This document shows, piece by piece, positions 44,685-53,249 of a stretch of 57,208 nt of DNA; within the stretch, counting starts at the first letter, position 1, and the number at the start of each line of letters is the position of its first letter. The position numbers and the translations under genes are program-made. The DNA lies in NCBI GenBank assembly GCA_020343675.1, contig CP070806.1, positions 1,965,672 through 2,022,879 of the forward strand, in the 5' to 3' direction. The DNA comes from Phycisphaerales bacterium (lineage in GTDB: Bacteria; Planctomycetota; Phycisphaerae; Sedimentisphaerales; Anaerobacaceae). The notes beneath the pieces are model-generated. The model was not told the origin of the DNA, ran no database searches, and saw only the letters and a program-made list of their open reading frames with translations.

Positions 44685-44860
44685 CCGAAGGGCTTATTGG
44701 CTTTCCGCGTCTTCCTGTTCACGCGAGCAGACACATCGCTCGCCCGCACTGCAACCGCAAACAGGGCTGACCGGCAGACCGGTTCTCCATTGACGCTCAC
44801 TCCGGGCTCGATTATTGTATAAACCGAAGGTTGGATCCAGATATTCAGGGACTTTCGATA

Positions 44861-46087
44861 ATGAACGGACGCACCGATTTTGACGTAGTGGTGGTTGGCG
44901 GCGGGATTGTCGGCTTGGCTTCGGCGTACAAAATGACGCTGAGCCACCCCGATATTCGCATCGGTGTGCTGGAAAAAGAGGACAAGTTAGCCGCCCACCA
45001 GACCGGCCATAACTCGGGCGTCATTCACTCAGGATTGTACTACGAGCCGGGCTCAACCAAGGCCGAGACCTGTATCCAGGGGCGGCATGAGCTGGTCGCC
45101 TTCGCAGAAAAGCACCGGATCCCTCACGAAATCTGCGGCAAAATCATTGTCGCAACCCGACACAGTGAATTGGGAACTCTGGAGAGGATCTATCAGAACG
45201 CAGTGGAGAGCAACATCGAGGGCGTTGAGAAAATCGGACCGGACCAAATCAAGGAGATCGAGCCTTTCTGTGAGGGCATCGCCGGTCTCCGCGTCCCCTG
45301 CGCGGGGATTATTGATTTTACGAAGGTGGCCGAGAAATTAGGCGAACTGGTGGCCAGGAAAGGCAACGGCAATCAGGTGCTGGTCTCACACGAGGTCGTA
45401 GGATTCGACAAACACGATTTCTACACGAAGGTCGTGACGAATCAGGGCGATTTTGCCGCCAGGTACATCATCAACTGCGGCGGGCTTCAATGCGACCGTT
45501 TGGCCAGACTGGACAGTGTCCAGCCCAGAATGAAAATCGTTCCCTTCCGTGGGGATTACTATGACCTGACGGAGAAGGCAAAGGAAAAAGTCAGGGCCCT
45601 GATCTATCCCGTGCCCGACCCGGCCCTGCCCTTCCTCGGGATTCATTTTACACGGACGATCGAAGGCGGCGTCGAATGCGGTCCGAACGCGGTCTTTTCG
45701 TTCAAGCGGGAGGGTTATGAAAAGACCGATTTTAGCTCGACAGATGCGTGGGATTCACTGTCTTATCCCGGTCTCTGGAAGCTGTTCTTGAGGTATTGGC
45801 GATACGGTTTGGGCGAATACGCCAGGGCGTTTTCCCGGAAGCTGTTTCTGAGGCAATTGCAGCGATTGGTGCCGTCGGTGCAGGACGAGGATATCAAGCC
45901 TCGTAAGGCGGGCGTGCGGGCTCAGGCCCTCGAGCGAAACGGGCGGCTGATCGATGATTTCAGAATTGAAAGGCAGAAAAACTCCATTCATGTTTTGAAC
46001 GCCCCCTCGCCTGCCGCGACGGCATCGCTGGCCATCGGCGACCGCATCAACCAGATTGCCACGGAATATTTCAAGCTCGAAGACTGA
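44861..46087 (+). CDS. lhgO: L-2-hydroxyglutarate oxidase (LhgO family)
   Basis: The 408-residue flavoprotein has the FAD motif DVVVVGGGIVGLASAY at its start, then HQTGHNSGVIHSGLYYEPGSTKA, highly characteristic of LhgO. It oxidises L-2-hydroxyglutarate to 2-oxoglutarate and passes electrons to the quinone pool. VPFRGDYYDLTE and the closing FRIERQKNSIHVLNAPSPAATAS also fit. The start ATG at 44861 has CAGGGA ~9 bases upstream; a TTG at 44831 would be longer without benefit. It is followed 41 bp later by the CGGC-domain gene, likely in the same transcript. Confidence 0.92.
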   Translation: MNGRTDFDVVVVGGGIVGLASAYKMTLSHPDIRIGVLEKEDKLAAHQTGHNSGVIHSGLYYEPGSTKAETCIQGRHELVAFAEKHRIPHEICGKIIVATRHSELGTLERIYQNAVESNIEGVEKIGPDQIKEIEPFCEGIAGLRVPCAGIIDFTKVAEKLGELVARKGNGNQVLVSHEVVGFDKHDFYTKVVTNQGDFAARYIINCGGLQCDRLARLDSVQPRMKIVPFRGDYYDLTEKAKEKVRALIYPVPDPALPFLGIHFTRTIEGGVECGPNAVFSFKREGYEKTDFSSTDAWDSLSYPGLWKLFLRYWRYGLGEYARAFSRKLFLRQLQRLVPSVQDEDIKPRKAGVRAQALERNGRLIDDFRIERQKNSIHVLNAPSPAATASLAIGDRINQIATEYFKLED

Positions 46088-46128
46088 GGCTTAATTCACG
46101 CAGATTGCAGCGACAGGAAGGTTGGAAC

Positions 46129-46560
46129 ATGATGGATTTGAAGTGTAAGGACTACGTCGTCATCGTGCAGTGCCATATTGTCAAGGAACGGTGCTCGGGC
46201 TACAATTGCGAGAGGGCCTTCCACGAGCGCACGGGCGGGTTCGCTGTGTATCCAAAGGACAAGGCGTATCGCGTGCTCAACATGACTTGCGGCGGCTGTT
46301 GCGGCCGGGCGGTGCAGAGAAAGCTCAGCAACCTGGCCCGCCGGATCAAGAAAGAGGAAGATATCGGCAAGGACCGAGTTGTCGTGCAATTATCATCGTG
46401 CCTGACCAAAGACAATTTCCATTCGTCGCCGTGCCCTCATCTTGATTACCTCAAGGGCTTGATCGCCAAGCTCGGCATGGACATGCGCGAGGACACGTTC
46501 ATCTACGAGAAGTCCGAGCAGCGCCGCAAAGAAGGCCTTTACAGTACCGGCAGTCAATAG
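46129..46560 (+). CDS. CGGC-domain metal-binding protein
   Basis: The 143-residue protein carries the CGGC-domain signature MTCGGCCGRAV in its middle and surrounding Cys/His residues (CHIVKERCSGYNCERAF, SSPCPHLDYL). The small domain occurs in anaerobes and archaea and is taken to bind a metal or iron-sulfur centre; the reaction is not known. The start at 46129 is set by AGGAAGG 7 bases upstream. It lies just after lhgO and before a decayed aspartoacylase-like gene. Its KDNFHSSPCPHLDYLKGLI C-terminal part is normal for the family. Confidence 0.86.
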   Translation: MMDLKCKDYVVIVQCHIVKERCSGYNCERAFHERTGGFAVYPKDKAYRVLNMTCGGCCGRAVQRKLSNLARRIKKEEDIGKDRVVVQLSSCLTKDNFHSSPCPHLDYLKGLIAKLGMDMREDTFIYEKSEQRRKEGLYSTGSQ

Positions 46561-46649
46561 GCGGACAAGCGCCGAACTGACCGTTTACTTGTGCCGTCAG
46601 GTTGCCCACACGATGGCCTGAAGAGGAACGAAGAAGAAGATGAAAGCGA

Positions 46650-46885
46650 ATGGAAAAGAGCAGAATTGAAGAGAAGTAAAGTATTCGTTTCTGAAGATTC
46701 TGACCGGCTCGGATTTGTCACGCTGGCGGTTGCCCTTGATTGTGGTCGAAAGCGTCTATTCGGGTCCGGTCGCCTGGCTGACCGGCTGCATTCACGGCGA
46801 CGAAGTCACCGGCATCGTTTTGGGCCATTCAGACTTTTCCGTCGCTTTCCCCGGCGCGCCGGTGATGGCTTTTGGCGGTTTCTGA
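46650..46885 (+). pseudogene. Decayed aspartoacylase/succinylglutamate desuccinylase-like fragment
   Basis: Reading from GTA at 46676 to TGA at 46883-46885 gives KYSFLKILTGSDLSRWRLPL, then PVAWLTGCIHGDEVTGIV. The HGDE is the first zinc-binding signature (HxxE) of the AspA/AstE group of M14-like enzymes. The frame has no start codon of its own; the nearest ATG (46650) lies in another frame, and the similarity ends ~25 residues after HGDE. The rest of the ~350-residue enzyme is missing. I read this as a relic that has suffered a frameshift and a deletion. It sits between the CGGC-domain gene and priA. Confidence 0.6.
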
Positions 46886-46950
46886 AATCATCGAACTGGA
46901 GCGAGTACCCCCTGGCAATGAGCATTTGTCTTTAAGCGAAGTTTAGCGTG

Positions 46951-49320
46951 ATGCGTAAGTACCAGACCAAAGATTTGTTTGCCGAGGAAACTGAAGACAC
47001 GTCCTGCCGCCATATCATCCGCGTGGCGTTCGAGTCGGCGGCGGACGCCGAGTTCGACTATCTTGTGCCGGACGAACTCTGGCCGATCGAGGCCGGACAG
47101 CGGGTGGAGGCCCCGTTCGGCAGAAAGAACAAGCTCGAAAAGGGTTCTTGCGTGGAAGCTGATGTCCCCTTCGGCCAGTCCTTCGCGGCACCCGGTAAGG
47201 GACACAAGCTCAAGATAATAGCCGGCGTCATCGATAGAGAGCCGTTGCTGGATGTCGAGCTGATGGATTTGGCAAGGTGGATTGCCGGCTATTACGTCTG
47301 CCCACTTGGCCAGGTCCTGGCGGCGATGGTCCCGGCGGCAGTTAAGAAAGGGGCCGGCGTCAAAACCGAGAGACACGTTTGCCTGACAATCGCCGAGGCC
47401 GATGTTGAAAGAACCATCGATGAACTGAGAGGGAAAAGGCAAAAGCAGATTGTCGCGTATCTTCGCAGGCAAAGCGCTTTCGACACGGGTTCAGCTTTGG
47501 AGCTTCAGGGGCTTCTCAAGGCAATAGGTTCCGGAACGGAACCGGTGAAGAGACTCATCGAAAGGCGAGTCGTCAAGATTGCCCAAAAGACGATATTGAG
47601 ATCTCTTCCGGCCATTCCCAGCGGACTGTCAATAAGAAGCGATCAGCCCGTGGTCCTCAACGAGGACCAGCAGAAGGCCCTCGATTCGATCAAGGCCCAG
47701 GTCGCCTCCGAAAAATTCGGCGTCACACTCCTGCACGGCGTCACCGACAGCGGCAAAACCGAGCTTTATATCAGGGCCATCCTAACCGTCCTGCACAAAG
47801 GCAAAGGCGTCATCGTTCTGCTTCCTGAGATCGCTCTGACGGCGCAAACCGTCCAGCGCTTCAACGCGCGGTTTGAGAGAATCGCCGTAATGCACTCGGG
47901 CCTGACCGGCGCCCAGCGAAACGTACAGTGGCAGAAGATCAAATCGGGCGAGGCTGACGTGGTCATCGGCGCCCGCTCGGCGGTCTTTGCCCCGCTCGCA
48001 AACCTCGGATTGATTGTCGTCGATGAAGAGCACGAGCCCAGCTATAAGCAGGATACAGCGCCGCGATACCACGGTCGAGACGTGGCCATCAAACGGGCGC
48101 AATCGGCAAATGCACACTGCATTTTGGGCAGTGCAACCCCATCGCTGGAAATGTTGGCCAATTGTCAGAGCAAGAAGCATTTCACGCTGCTGTGTCTGCC
48201 CAGAAGAGTGATGGACCTGCCCATGCCCACCATCAAGCTGATCGATTTGCAGAAGGCACCAATGAGGCAGAAGGGCGTCAATCTGATCAGCGAGCCCCTG
48301 TCCCGGCACCTGAAAGAGACGCTGGCGAGAAAGGAGCAGGCGATTTTGCTGCTGAACCGGCGAGGCTATAGTAATTTCGTTTTCTGCCCCTCGTGCAAAC
48401 ACACGCTTCACTGCCGCAACTGCGACGTCACGCTGACGTTCCATAAGTCGAAACAGCCCCGCTACAAGAGGATGCGAACGGTCACGGGCGAGCATATCAA
48501 CTATGGCTATGCCGTCTGCCATTATTGCATGGCCCAGACGCTCGTGCCTGAGAAATGTCCCCTGTGCGGCAAGGCGTTCGCCATGATCGGGCTCGGCTCG
48601 CAGCGGCTCGAAGAGGAGTTGGCGGCTAAATTTCCCGATGCCCGCGTGCGCCGGATCGACAGCGATTCGATGGCAAGCGGAGACTACTACCGGCTGCTCA
48701 ACGATTTCGGTGAGGGGCGGATCGACGTATTGGCCGGCACCCAGATGCTGGCCAAGGGCCTGCATTTTCCGAACGTCACGCTGGTTGGGATTATCAGCGC
48801 CGATACATGCCTTTACCTGCCCGATTTTAGATCGAACGAACGGACCTTCCAGTTGATCTCGCAGGTGGCCGGGCGGGCGGGACGCTCTGCGAAGAAGGGC
48901 ACGGTCTTCGTCCAGACCTTCCTGGCCAATCAGCCGGCGATACGTTTTGCTGTCGCCGGGGATTTTGCGGGCTTCGTCAGAGAAGAGCTCAAGCACCGTC
49001 AGGCCTGCAATCTGCCGCCCTTCTGGCGACTGGCCCTGATCGGCCTGAGGGACATGAAATTCGAGAGGCTCGAAGCGGCGTGCAAGCAGATGCGGCAGCG
49101 AATCGATACGATTATAGGACGGGAAGGACTGGAGGCGACCGTTCGGGGGCCGATGCCGGCGGTGATCAGCCGGATACAGAGATTTCACAGGATGCAGATT
49201 ATCGTTCAGGCCCCGGAGGCGGCGACCATTCAGCGATTGTTCGCCGGCCTGCGGGCCGAGCGCCCCGTCCGCCCGGCCGTCAGAATCGCGATAGATATCG
49301 ACCCGGTGAATTTATTGTAG
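46951..49320 (+). CDS. priA: Primosomal protein N' (replication restart helicase PriA)
   Basis: The 789-residue helicase has the PriA layout. The 3'-DNA-binding N-terminal domain (DAEFDYLVPDELWPIEAGQRVEAPFG) is followed by Walker A in LLHGVTDSGKTELY, DEEH in VVDEEHEPSYKQD, and the two zinc-binding Cys clusters CPSCKHTLHCRNCD and CHYCMAQTLVPEKCPLCG. The helicase C-terminal motif is LISQVAGRAGRS. PriA restarts stalled forks by loading the replicative helicase. The ATG at 46951 is chosen over the GTG at 46948; the site upstream is weak. It ends 50 bp before the tRNA-Pro remnant, at the edge of the accessory island. Confidence 0.96.
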   Translation: MRKYQTKDLFAEETEDTSCRHIIRVAFESAADAEFDYLVPDELWPIEAGQRVEAPFGRKNKLEKGSCVEADVPFGQSFAAPGKGHKLKIIAGVIDREPLLDVELMDLARWIAGYYVCPLGQVLAAMVPAAVKKGAGVKTERHVCLTIAEADVERTIDELRGKRQKQIVAYLRRQSAFDTGSALELQGLLKAIGSGTEPVKRLIERRVVKIAQKTILRSLPAIPSGLSIRSDQPVVLNEDQQKALDSIKAQVASEKFGVTLLHGVTDSGKTELYIRAILTVLHKGKGVIVLLPEIALTAQTVQRFNARFERIAVMHSGLTGAQRNVQWQKIKSGEADVVIGARSAVFAPLANLGLIVVDEEHEPSYKQDTAPRYHGRDVAIKRAQSANAHCILGSATPSLEMLANCQSKKHFTLLCLPRRVMDLPMPTIKLIDLQKAPMRQKGVNLISEPLSRHLKETLARKEQAILLLNRRGYSNFVFCPSCKHTLHCRNCDVTLTFHKSKQPRYKRMRTVTGEHINYGYAVCHYCMAQTLVPEKCPLCGKAFAMIGLGSQRLEEELAAKFPDARVRRIDSDSMASGDYYRLLNDFGEGRIDVLAGTQMLAKGLHFPNVTLVGIISADTCLYLPDFRSNERTFQLISQVAGRAGRSAKKGTVFVQTFLANQPAIRFAVAGDFAGFVREELKHRQACNLPPFWRLALIGLRDMKFERLEAACKQMRQRIDTIIGREGLEATVRGPMPAVISRIQRFHRMQIIVQAPEAATIQRLFAGLRAERPVRPAVRIAIDIDPVNLL

Positions 49321-49370
49321 CTTGCATCCCGCTGGCGGATGTGCTATATTTACCCTCCCTCCGGTTTGAC

Positions 49371-49434
49371 CGGGGAGTAGCTCAGCTTGGCTAGAGCGTC
49401 CCTTAGGGAAGGTCGCAAGTTCAAATCCAGCCAT
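49371..49434 (+). pseudogene. Decayed tRNA-Pro copy
   Basis: From 49371 the sequence CGGGGAGTAGCTCAGCTTGG and on to GAGCG is identical to the intact tRNA-Pro 480 bp downstream. The anticodon arm is shrunk to 11 bases (TCCCTTAGGGA instead of 17), the variable and T-arm start AGGTCGCAAGTTCAAATC is again identical, and everything after that T-loop diverges so that the acceptor stem cannot close. It is not expected to be functional. Confidence 0.8.
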
Positions 49435-49463
49435 TCTATCTTTTCGTAGATCAGGATTCAGGT

Positions 49464-49730
49464 TTGCTTGAACGGATTACGCCCGTGTATTACGTTTACA
49501 TACTTCAAAGCCTTAAGACAGGAAGATTGTATATTGGCCACACTGACGACCTGGCCAGAAGGCTTGGAGAGCATAATACCAGCCGGGGCGGGAAATACAC
49601 TCGACGGACCGGCCCGTGGAAGCTGGTTTACTACGAGCAGCATCCGGCCCGATCTTCCGCGGCCAAGCGGGAACGGTATCTCAAGAGTACCCGGGGATCC
49701 CAGGAAAAGAAGAAACTGGCGGGGTCGTGA
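49464..49730 (+). CDS. Small GIY-YIG nuclease family protein (UPF0213-like)
   Basis: The 88-residue frame holds a whole GIY-YIG core: PVYYVYILQSLKTGRLYIGHT with the paired GIY/YIG-type strands, then DLARRLGEHN (catalytic Arg region) and KYTRRTGPWKLVYYE. The fold cuts DNA with a single metal; stand-alone copies are cryptic or mobile. The start is uncertain: TTG (49464) or GTG (49485, just before YYVYILQ). The gene lies between the decayed and the intact tRNA-Pro, beginning ~30 bp after the point where the decayed tRNA loses identity. This suggests it came with, or caused, the tRNA duplication. Confidence 0.88.
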   Translation: MLERITPVYYVYILQSLKTGRLYIGHTDDLARRLGEHNTSRGGKYTRRTGPWKLVYYEQHPARSSAAKRERYLKSTRGSQEKKKLAGS

Positions 49731-49790
49731 CCAAGAGTGTTGCGTGCTTGATTCAAGCATCAATAAGACTGCCATTCAGATTGTCTCAGT

Positions 49791-50440
49791 TCATTTATTA
49801 TTTATAGATTGCATTTGGTCAGATGATGTGGTATATTTGTCGCGTTGCGCCGGGGAGTAGCTCAGCTTGGCTAGAGCGCTGCGTTCGGGACGCAGAGGTC
49901 GCAAGTTCAAATCTTGTCTCCCCGATTTGAGTGGACGAGTGTGATTATCCGCAAGGATCGAGAACGGTAACCTATAGTCACCACAAAGGTTTACGGTATC
50001 GAGTCGTAAGTTCAAAAACACCGAATCCACAACCTGGCGTTTTTGGGGTGGCGTGAACGTAAGGTACTGCTGCGGCAGACGTTGTGCGAGTTCTAAAATT
50101 TTCGCCGCATCACCATTGCCTTGCTGTTTTCCAGCTTCTATTGCAGTTGCATGCTGCTGCAACACTTCTACTTCTTTCTGCTTTTGCCGGGCGATACGTA
50201 AAAATTCCTCAGCGAGATTGTCTTCAGTTTGGGCAGCTTTGAGCAGGAGCGTGTCCAACGTGGCTTGTACGTCGACAATCCTTTTCTTAAGCTTTCGCAA
50301 TTCCTGTTCTGCATTATCAACATCTTTTTCAAGTACGTGTGTTAAATATGCCATTGCCCAATCGTATATCTCGCTTGGCAGAATCAATTTGTCCAGCATA
50401 TCAATGACCTGAGATTCAATCATCGATTCTGGCACCCAAC
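49791..50440 (-). pseudogene. 5'-truncated serine recombinase, C-terminal part reading across tRNA-Pro
   Basis: On the minus strand, from about 50440 down, the frame gives LPSEIYDWAMAYL, a long coiled coil (NAEQELRKLKKRIVDVQATL, LLKAAQTEDNLAEEFLRIARQ), then LAQRLPQQYLTFTPPQKRQV and SVFLNLRLD with GDYRLPFSILADN. This is the C-terminal domain of large serine recombinases. The catalytic N-terminal part and Cys-rich domain are missing. The last ~40 codons read through the antisense of tRNA-Pro (ending RQDLNLRPLRPERSALA and so on, stop at 49791), as expected if the element used the tRNA as its target site. Upstream of ~50440 the frame is only antisense of the helicase gene. Confidence 0.72.
49851..49925 (+). 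tRNA. tRNA-Pro (anticodon CGG)
   Basis: A full cloverleaf: acceptor CGGGGAG/CTCCCCG, D-arm GCTC...GAGC, anticodon stem CTGCG/CGCAG around the loop TTCGGGA (anticodon CGG), T-arm GCAAG/CTTGT with loop TTCAAAT (one G-U pair), discriminator A. CCA is not encoded. It is the intact partner of the decayed copy at 49371 and doubles as the junction of the accessory island. Confidence 0.95.
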
Positions 50441-50453
50441 TTCGCTCAACAGG

Positions 50454-52874
50454 ATGCTCGTGATGGTTGATGAGGGGCACCGGGGCACGAGCGGTGCGGA
50501 AGTCGGCCACTGGATGCAGATGCGCAACCGGCTCTGCGAGAAGGGATTCTCGTTCGAGTACTCGGCCACTTTCGGCCAAGCCATGAAGGCGAGTCCAAAC
50601 AAAGACCTGGGCCATGAGTACGCCAAGTGCATCCTGTTTGACTACTCCTACAAATACTTCTACAAGGACGGCTATGGCAAAGAGTACCGCATTCTGAATC
50701 TGGAGGACGACTCGAACGAGGAGCATCGCCGACGGTATCTGATAGCTTGCCTGCTGGCATTCTACAAGCAACAGAAGTTGTTCCAGGACAGGCAGGATGA
50801 ACTGCGGCGTTTCCTGGTTGACAAGCCGCTTTGGATTTTTGTCGGTGGCAGTGTTACCAAGAAGCCGCGTCAAAGGGACGTCTCAGACGTTGTGGACATC
50901 CTACTATTCCTCGCGCGTTTTGTGAAGAACCGGCAGGATAGCATCCGTTATCTTGATATGCTTCTTAGAGGGCAATCGGGGCTCCACGATTCGCAGGGCC
51001 GCGAGCTTTTTGCCGGGGCCTATACTTATCTTGGGCAACTTGGTTTGACCGGCGAATTGGTGTTCCAGGGCATTCTGGCTGCGCTGTTCAATGCCCAGGT
51101 TCCAGCGGCGCTGCACGTTCGACGGCTCAAGGCCGGCGGCGAAGCCGAAGGTGAGGTGGCGCTGCACATCGGCGAGGACAACGAGCCATTTGGACTCATC
51201 AACGTCGGCGATTCGTCTGGCCTCTGTAAGCTCTGTGAGAAACACCCGGACGACCTGGCTGTTTCGGATAGCGAGTTCTCGGAGTCGCTCTTTCGCCAAG
51301 TGAATTCGGCCGACTCGAATGTCAACGTTCTGATTGGGTCGAAGAAGTTTTCCGAGGGGTGGTCGAGTTGGCGAGTAAGCACGATGGGCCTTATGAACAT
51401 CGGCAAGAAGGAAGGTTCACAGATCATCCAGCTCTTCGGTCGAGGTGTCCGTCTGAAGGGGCTGGATTTCTGCCTCAAGCGGAGCCACCGCATCGTAGGG
51501 ATTCGTGCCCCCGCTGACATCGAACGGCTGGAGACACTGAACGTGTTCGGTATCCACGCAGACTACATGCGACAGTTCAAGGAGTATCTGGAGGAAGAGG
51601 AGCTTCCGGCCAATGAAGAACGGATTGAGTTCGTCCTGCCGGTCGTGAAAAACCTGGGCAAGAAGCCGCTCAAGACGATTCGTCTCAAGGAAGGCATCGA
51701 TTTCAAGAAGCAGGGACCCAAACCGATACTGGGGTTGCTGGATGACTTGCTGAGAAAAAGTCGGACCGTTATCGACTGGTATCCTAAGGTTCAAGCACTT
51801 GCCAGCCTGCGGGGCCAGGCAACACCTGATGTGACCGTCCCGCATGAGGCGTGGTTCACGCAAGATCATCTGGGCTTTCTCGACATCGACGAGTTGTACT
51901 TTGATCTTCAACGGTTCAAGAGCGAGCGCGCCTGGTACAACCTGAACAGGGACCGTCTCCCGATGCTCCTGACAGACACTAGCTGGTACGTGCTCCACAT
52001 TCCGCCGGAGGAGATGGAGGCCCGGTCATTCGAGCAGGCCCGGCGATGGCAGGAGATAGCCGCAACACTTCTTCGTAAATATTGCGACCAGTTTTATAAG
52101 GTGCGCAAGGCCGAATTCGAGAAGGATCACCTGGAGTACCGAACGCTGAACGAAGACGATCCCAACTTCATCGCCGACTACCTGTTTCTCATCGACCAGT
52201 CGCGGAAGGATATCATTGAGAAGCTCGGAGAGATCAAAGGGGTCATTGAGAGCGGGCAACTGAAGCCGATGGAGATGTTCCAGGGATTACATCCGATCTT
52301 CTTCGGGCGCCATCTGTACCAACCTATGGTCTATGTCAACAGTGATCTGATTGAAGTCAAACCTGTACCGTTGAATGAAGGCGAGAAGGACTTTGTACTG
52401 GACCTGCACCAATTTTGCACACAGAACAAACGGTTCTTTGAAAACACGGAACTCTATTTGCTGCGCAACATGTCACGGGGCAGAGGAGTCGGTTTCTTTG
52501 AAGCGGGAAACTTCTATCCGGATTTTATCCTGTGGCTGTTGGCCGATGAAAAACAGCATATCAGTTTCATCGACCCCAAAGGGCTGCGCAATATAAAAGG
52601 GCCGGATGATCCCAAGATCGCTTTCTACAAGGCAATCAAGTCGGTCGAGCATGATCTTAGGGGCCAAGAGCCCCTAGTTACGCTTGACTCTTTCATCATT
52701 TCGAATACACCCTTGCCTGACGTGTCGTGGTGGGACAGTGGAATGACGAAGAAAGAGTTTGAGCGGCGACACGTCTTCTTCCAGCAGGAGGATAAGAAAA
52801 CATACGTTCAGAAGATTCTGGCAGTAGCGAGTCAGTCGGAAACTGAGACAAAGCCCGCGGCAGCCAGCCCATAG
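50454..52874 (+). CDS. Helicase-nuclease (type III restriction/Res-like), 5'-truncated
   Basis: The 806-residue frame opens directly at helicase motif II (MLVMVDEGHRG), then motif III FEYSATFGQA. The second helicase domain has VNVLIGSKKFSEGWSSWRVS and GSQIIQLFGRGVRLKG (motifs V-VI). A C-terminal PD-(D/E)xK-type nuclease is visible as FYPDFILWLLADEK and ISFIDPKGL (~residues 686-716). The ATP-binding Walker A half is missing: in-frame codons upstream run straight into the recombinase remnant at ~50440 with no helicase sequence. The ATG at 50454 is therefore internal and activity is doubtful. Intact relatives are restriction or phage-defence subunits paired with a methylase; none is present here. 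Confidence 0.78.
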   Translation: MLVMVDEGHRGTSGAEVGHWMQMRNRLCEKGFSFEYSATFGQAMKASPNKDLGHEYAKCILFDYSYKYFYKDGYGKEYRILNLEDDSNEEHRRRYLIACLLAFYKQQKLFQDRQDELRRFLVDKPLWIFVGGSVTKKPRQRDVSDVVDILLFLARFVKNRQDSIRYLDMLLRGQSGLHDSQGRELFAGAYTYLGQLGLTGELVFQGILAALFNAQVPAALHVRRLKAGGEAEGEVALHIGEDNEPFGLINVGDSSGLCKLCEKHPDDLAVSDSEFSESLFRQVNSADSNVNVLIGSKKFSEGWSSWRVSTMGLMNIGKKEGSQIIQLFGRGVRLKGLDFCLKRSHRIVGIRAPADIERLETLNVFGIHADYMRQFKEYLEEEELPANEERIEFVLPVVKNLGKKPLKTIRLKEGIDFKKQGPKPILGLLDDLLRKSRTVIDWYPKVQALASLRGQATPDVTVPHEAWFTQDHLGFLDIDELYFDLQRFKSERAWYNLNRDRLPMLLTDTSWYVLHIPPEEMEARSFEQARRWQEIAATLLRKYCDQFYKVRKAEFEKDHLEYRTLNEDDPNFIADYLFLIDQSRKDIIEKLGEIKGVIESGQLKPMEMFQGLHPIFFGRHLYQPMVYVNSDLIEVKPVPLNEGEKDFVLDLHQFCTQNKRFFENTELYLLRNMSRGRGVGFFEAGNFYPDFILWLLADEKQHISFIDPKGLRNIKGPDDPKIAFYKAIKSVEHDLRGQEPLVTLDSFIISNTPLPDVSWWDSGMTKKEFERRHVFFQQEDKKTYVQKILAVASQSETETKPAAASP

Positions 52875-53249
52875 AAGCAAAAACCAAAAAGAGATGTATA
52901 TATGTGAGCGCCACTACGGCGGGTGAGTTCCACTACTGGAGCAGAAATACTCCAGCTCGGATCTCTTTCCAAAATACTTCTTCAAATCCAAGATCCATTC
53001 AGGCAGAAGGCTATCAATGCCAGCGTTTTCGTGGTCATGCCTACGCTCGCATTGCGTTTTCAGCAAGTACCTTGTGTCAGTTTTATCCATTTTGCTGTAA
53101 TTATGAAGTAGTCACAGAACTATATAAAACTTTCGGTCACCAAAGCACTTTTGGTTGTAGCCGACTGCCGATGAAGGCTGCGTTCGAAGAAAGCAAGTGA
53201 CTGGCTGCATTTCTGCCGCTCAAGTGCTGGGCGGCGTCTCTGGTAGCTG
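52875..53249. other. Gap without a supportable gene
   Basis: About 375 AT-richer bases between the converging helicase-nuclease and integrase genes. Two short frames exist, but neither has a family pattern or a good start. I see no terminator or repeat of note. Confidence 0.45.

Noticed and set aside
49441..49860. A possible CRISPR or repeat array suggested by the two tRNA-Pro-like blocks
   Set aside because: Only two copies exist, and each is a tRNA or its relic. No spacer regularity is present.
50441..50873. N-terminal part of the minus-strand frame that includes the recombinase remnant
   Set aside because: Upstream of ~50440 it only mirrors the helicase gene. The join is made by chance.
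52904..53200. 98-codon frame between the helicase-nuclease and the integrase
   Set aside because: It has no family pattern or good start, and its composition is like random AT-richer DNA.
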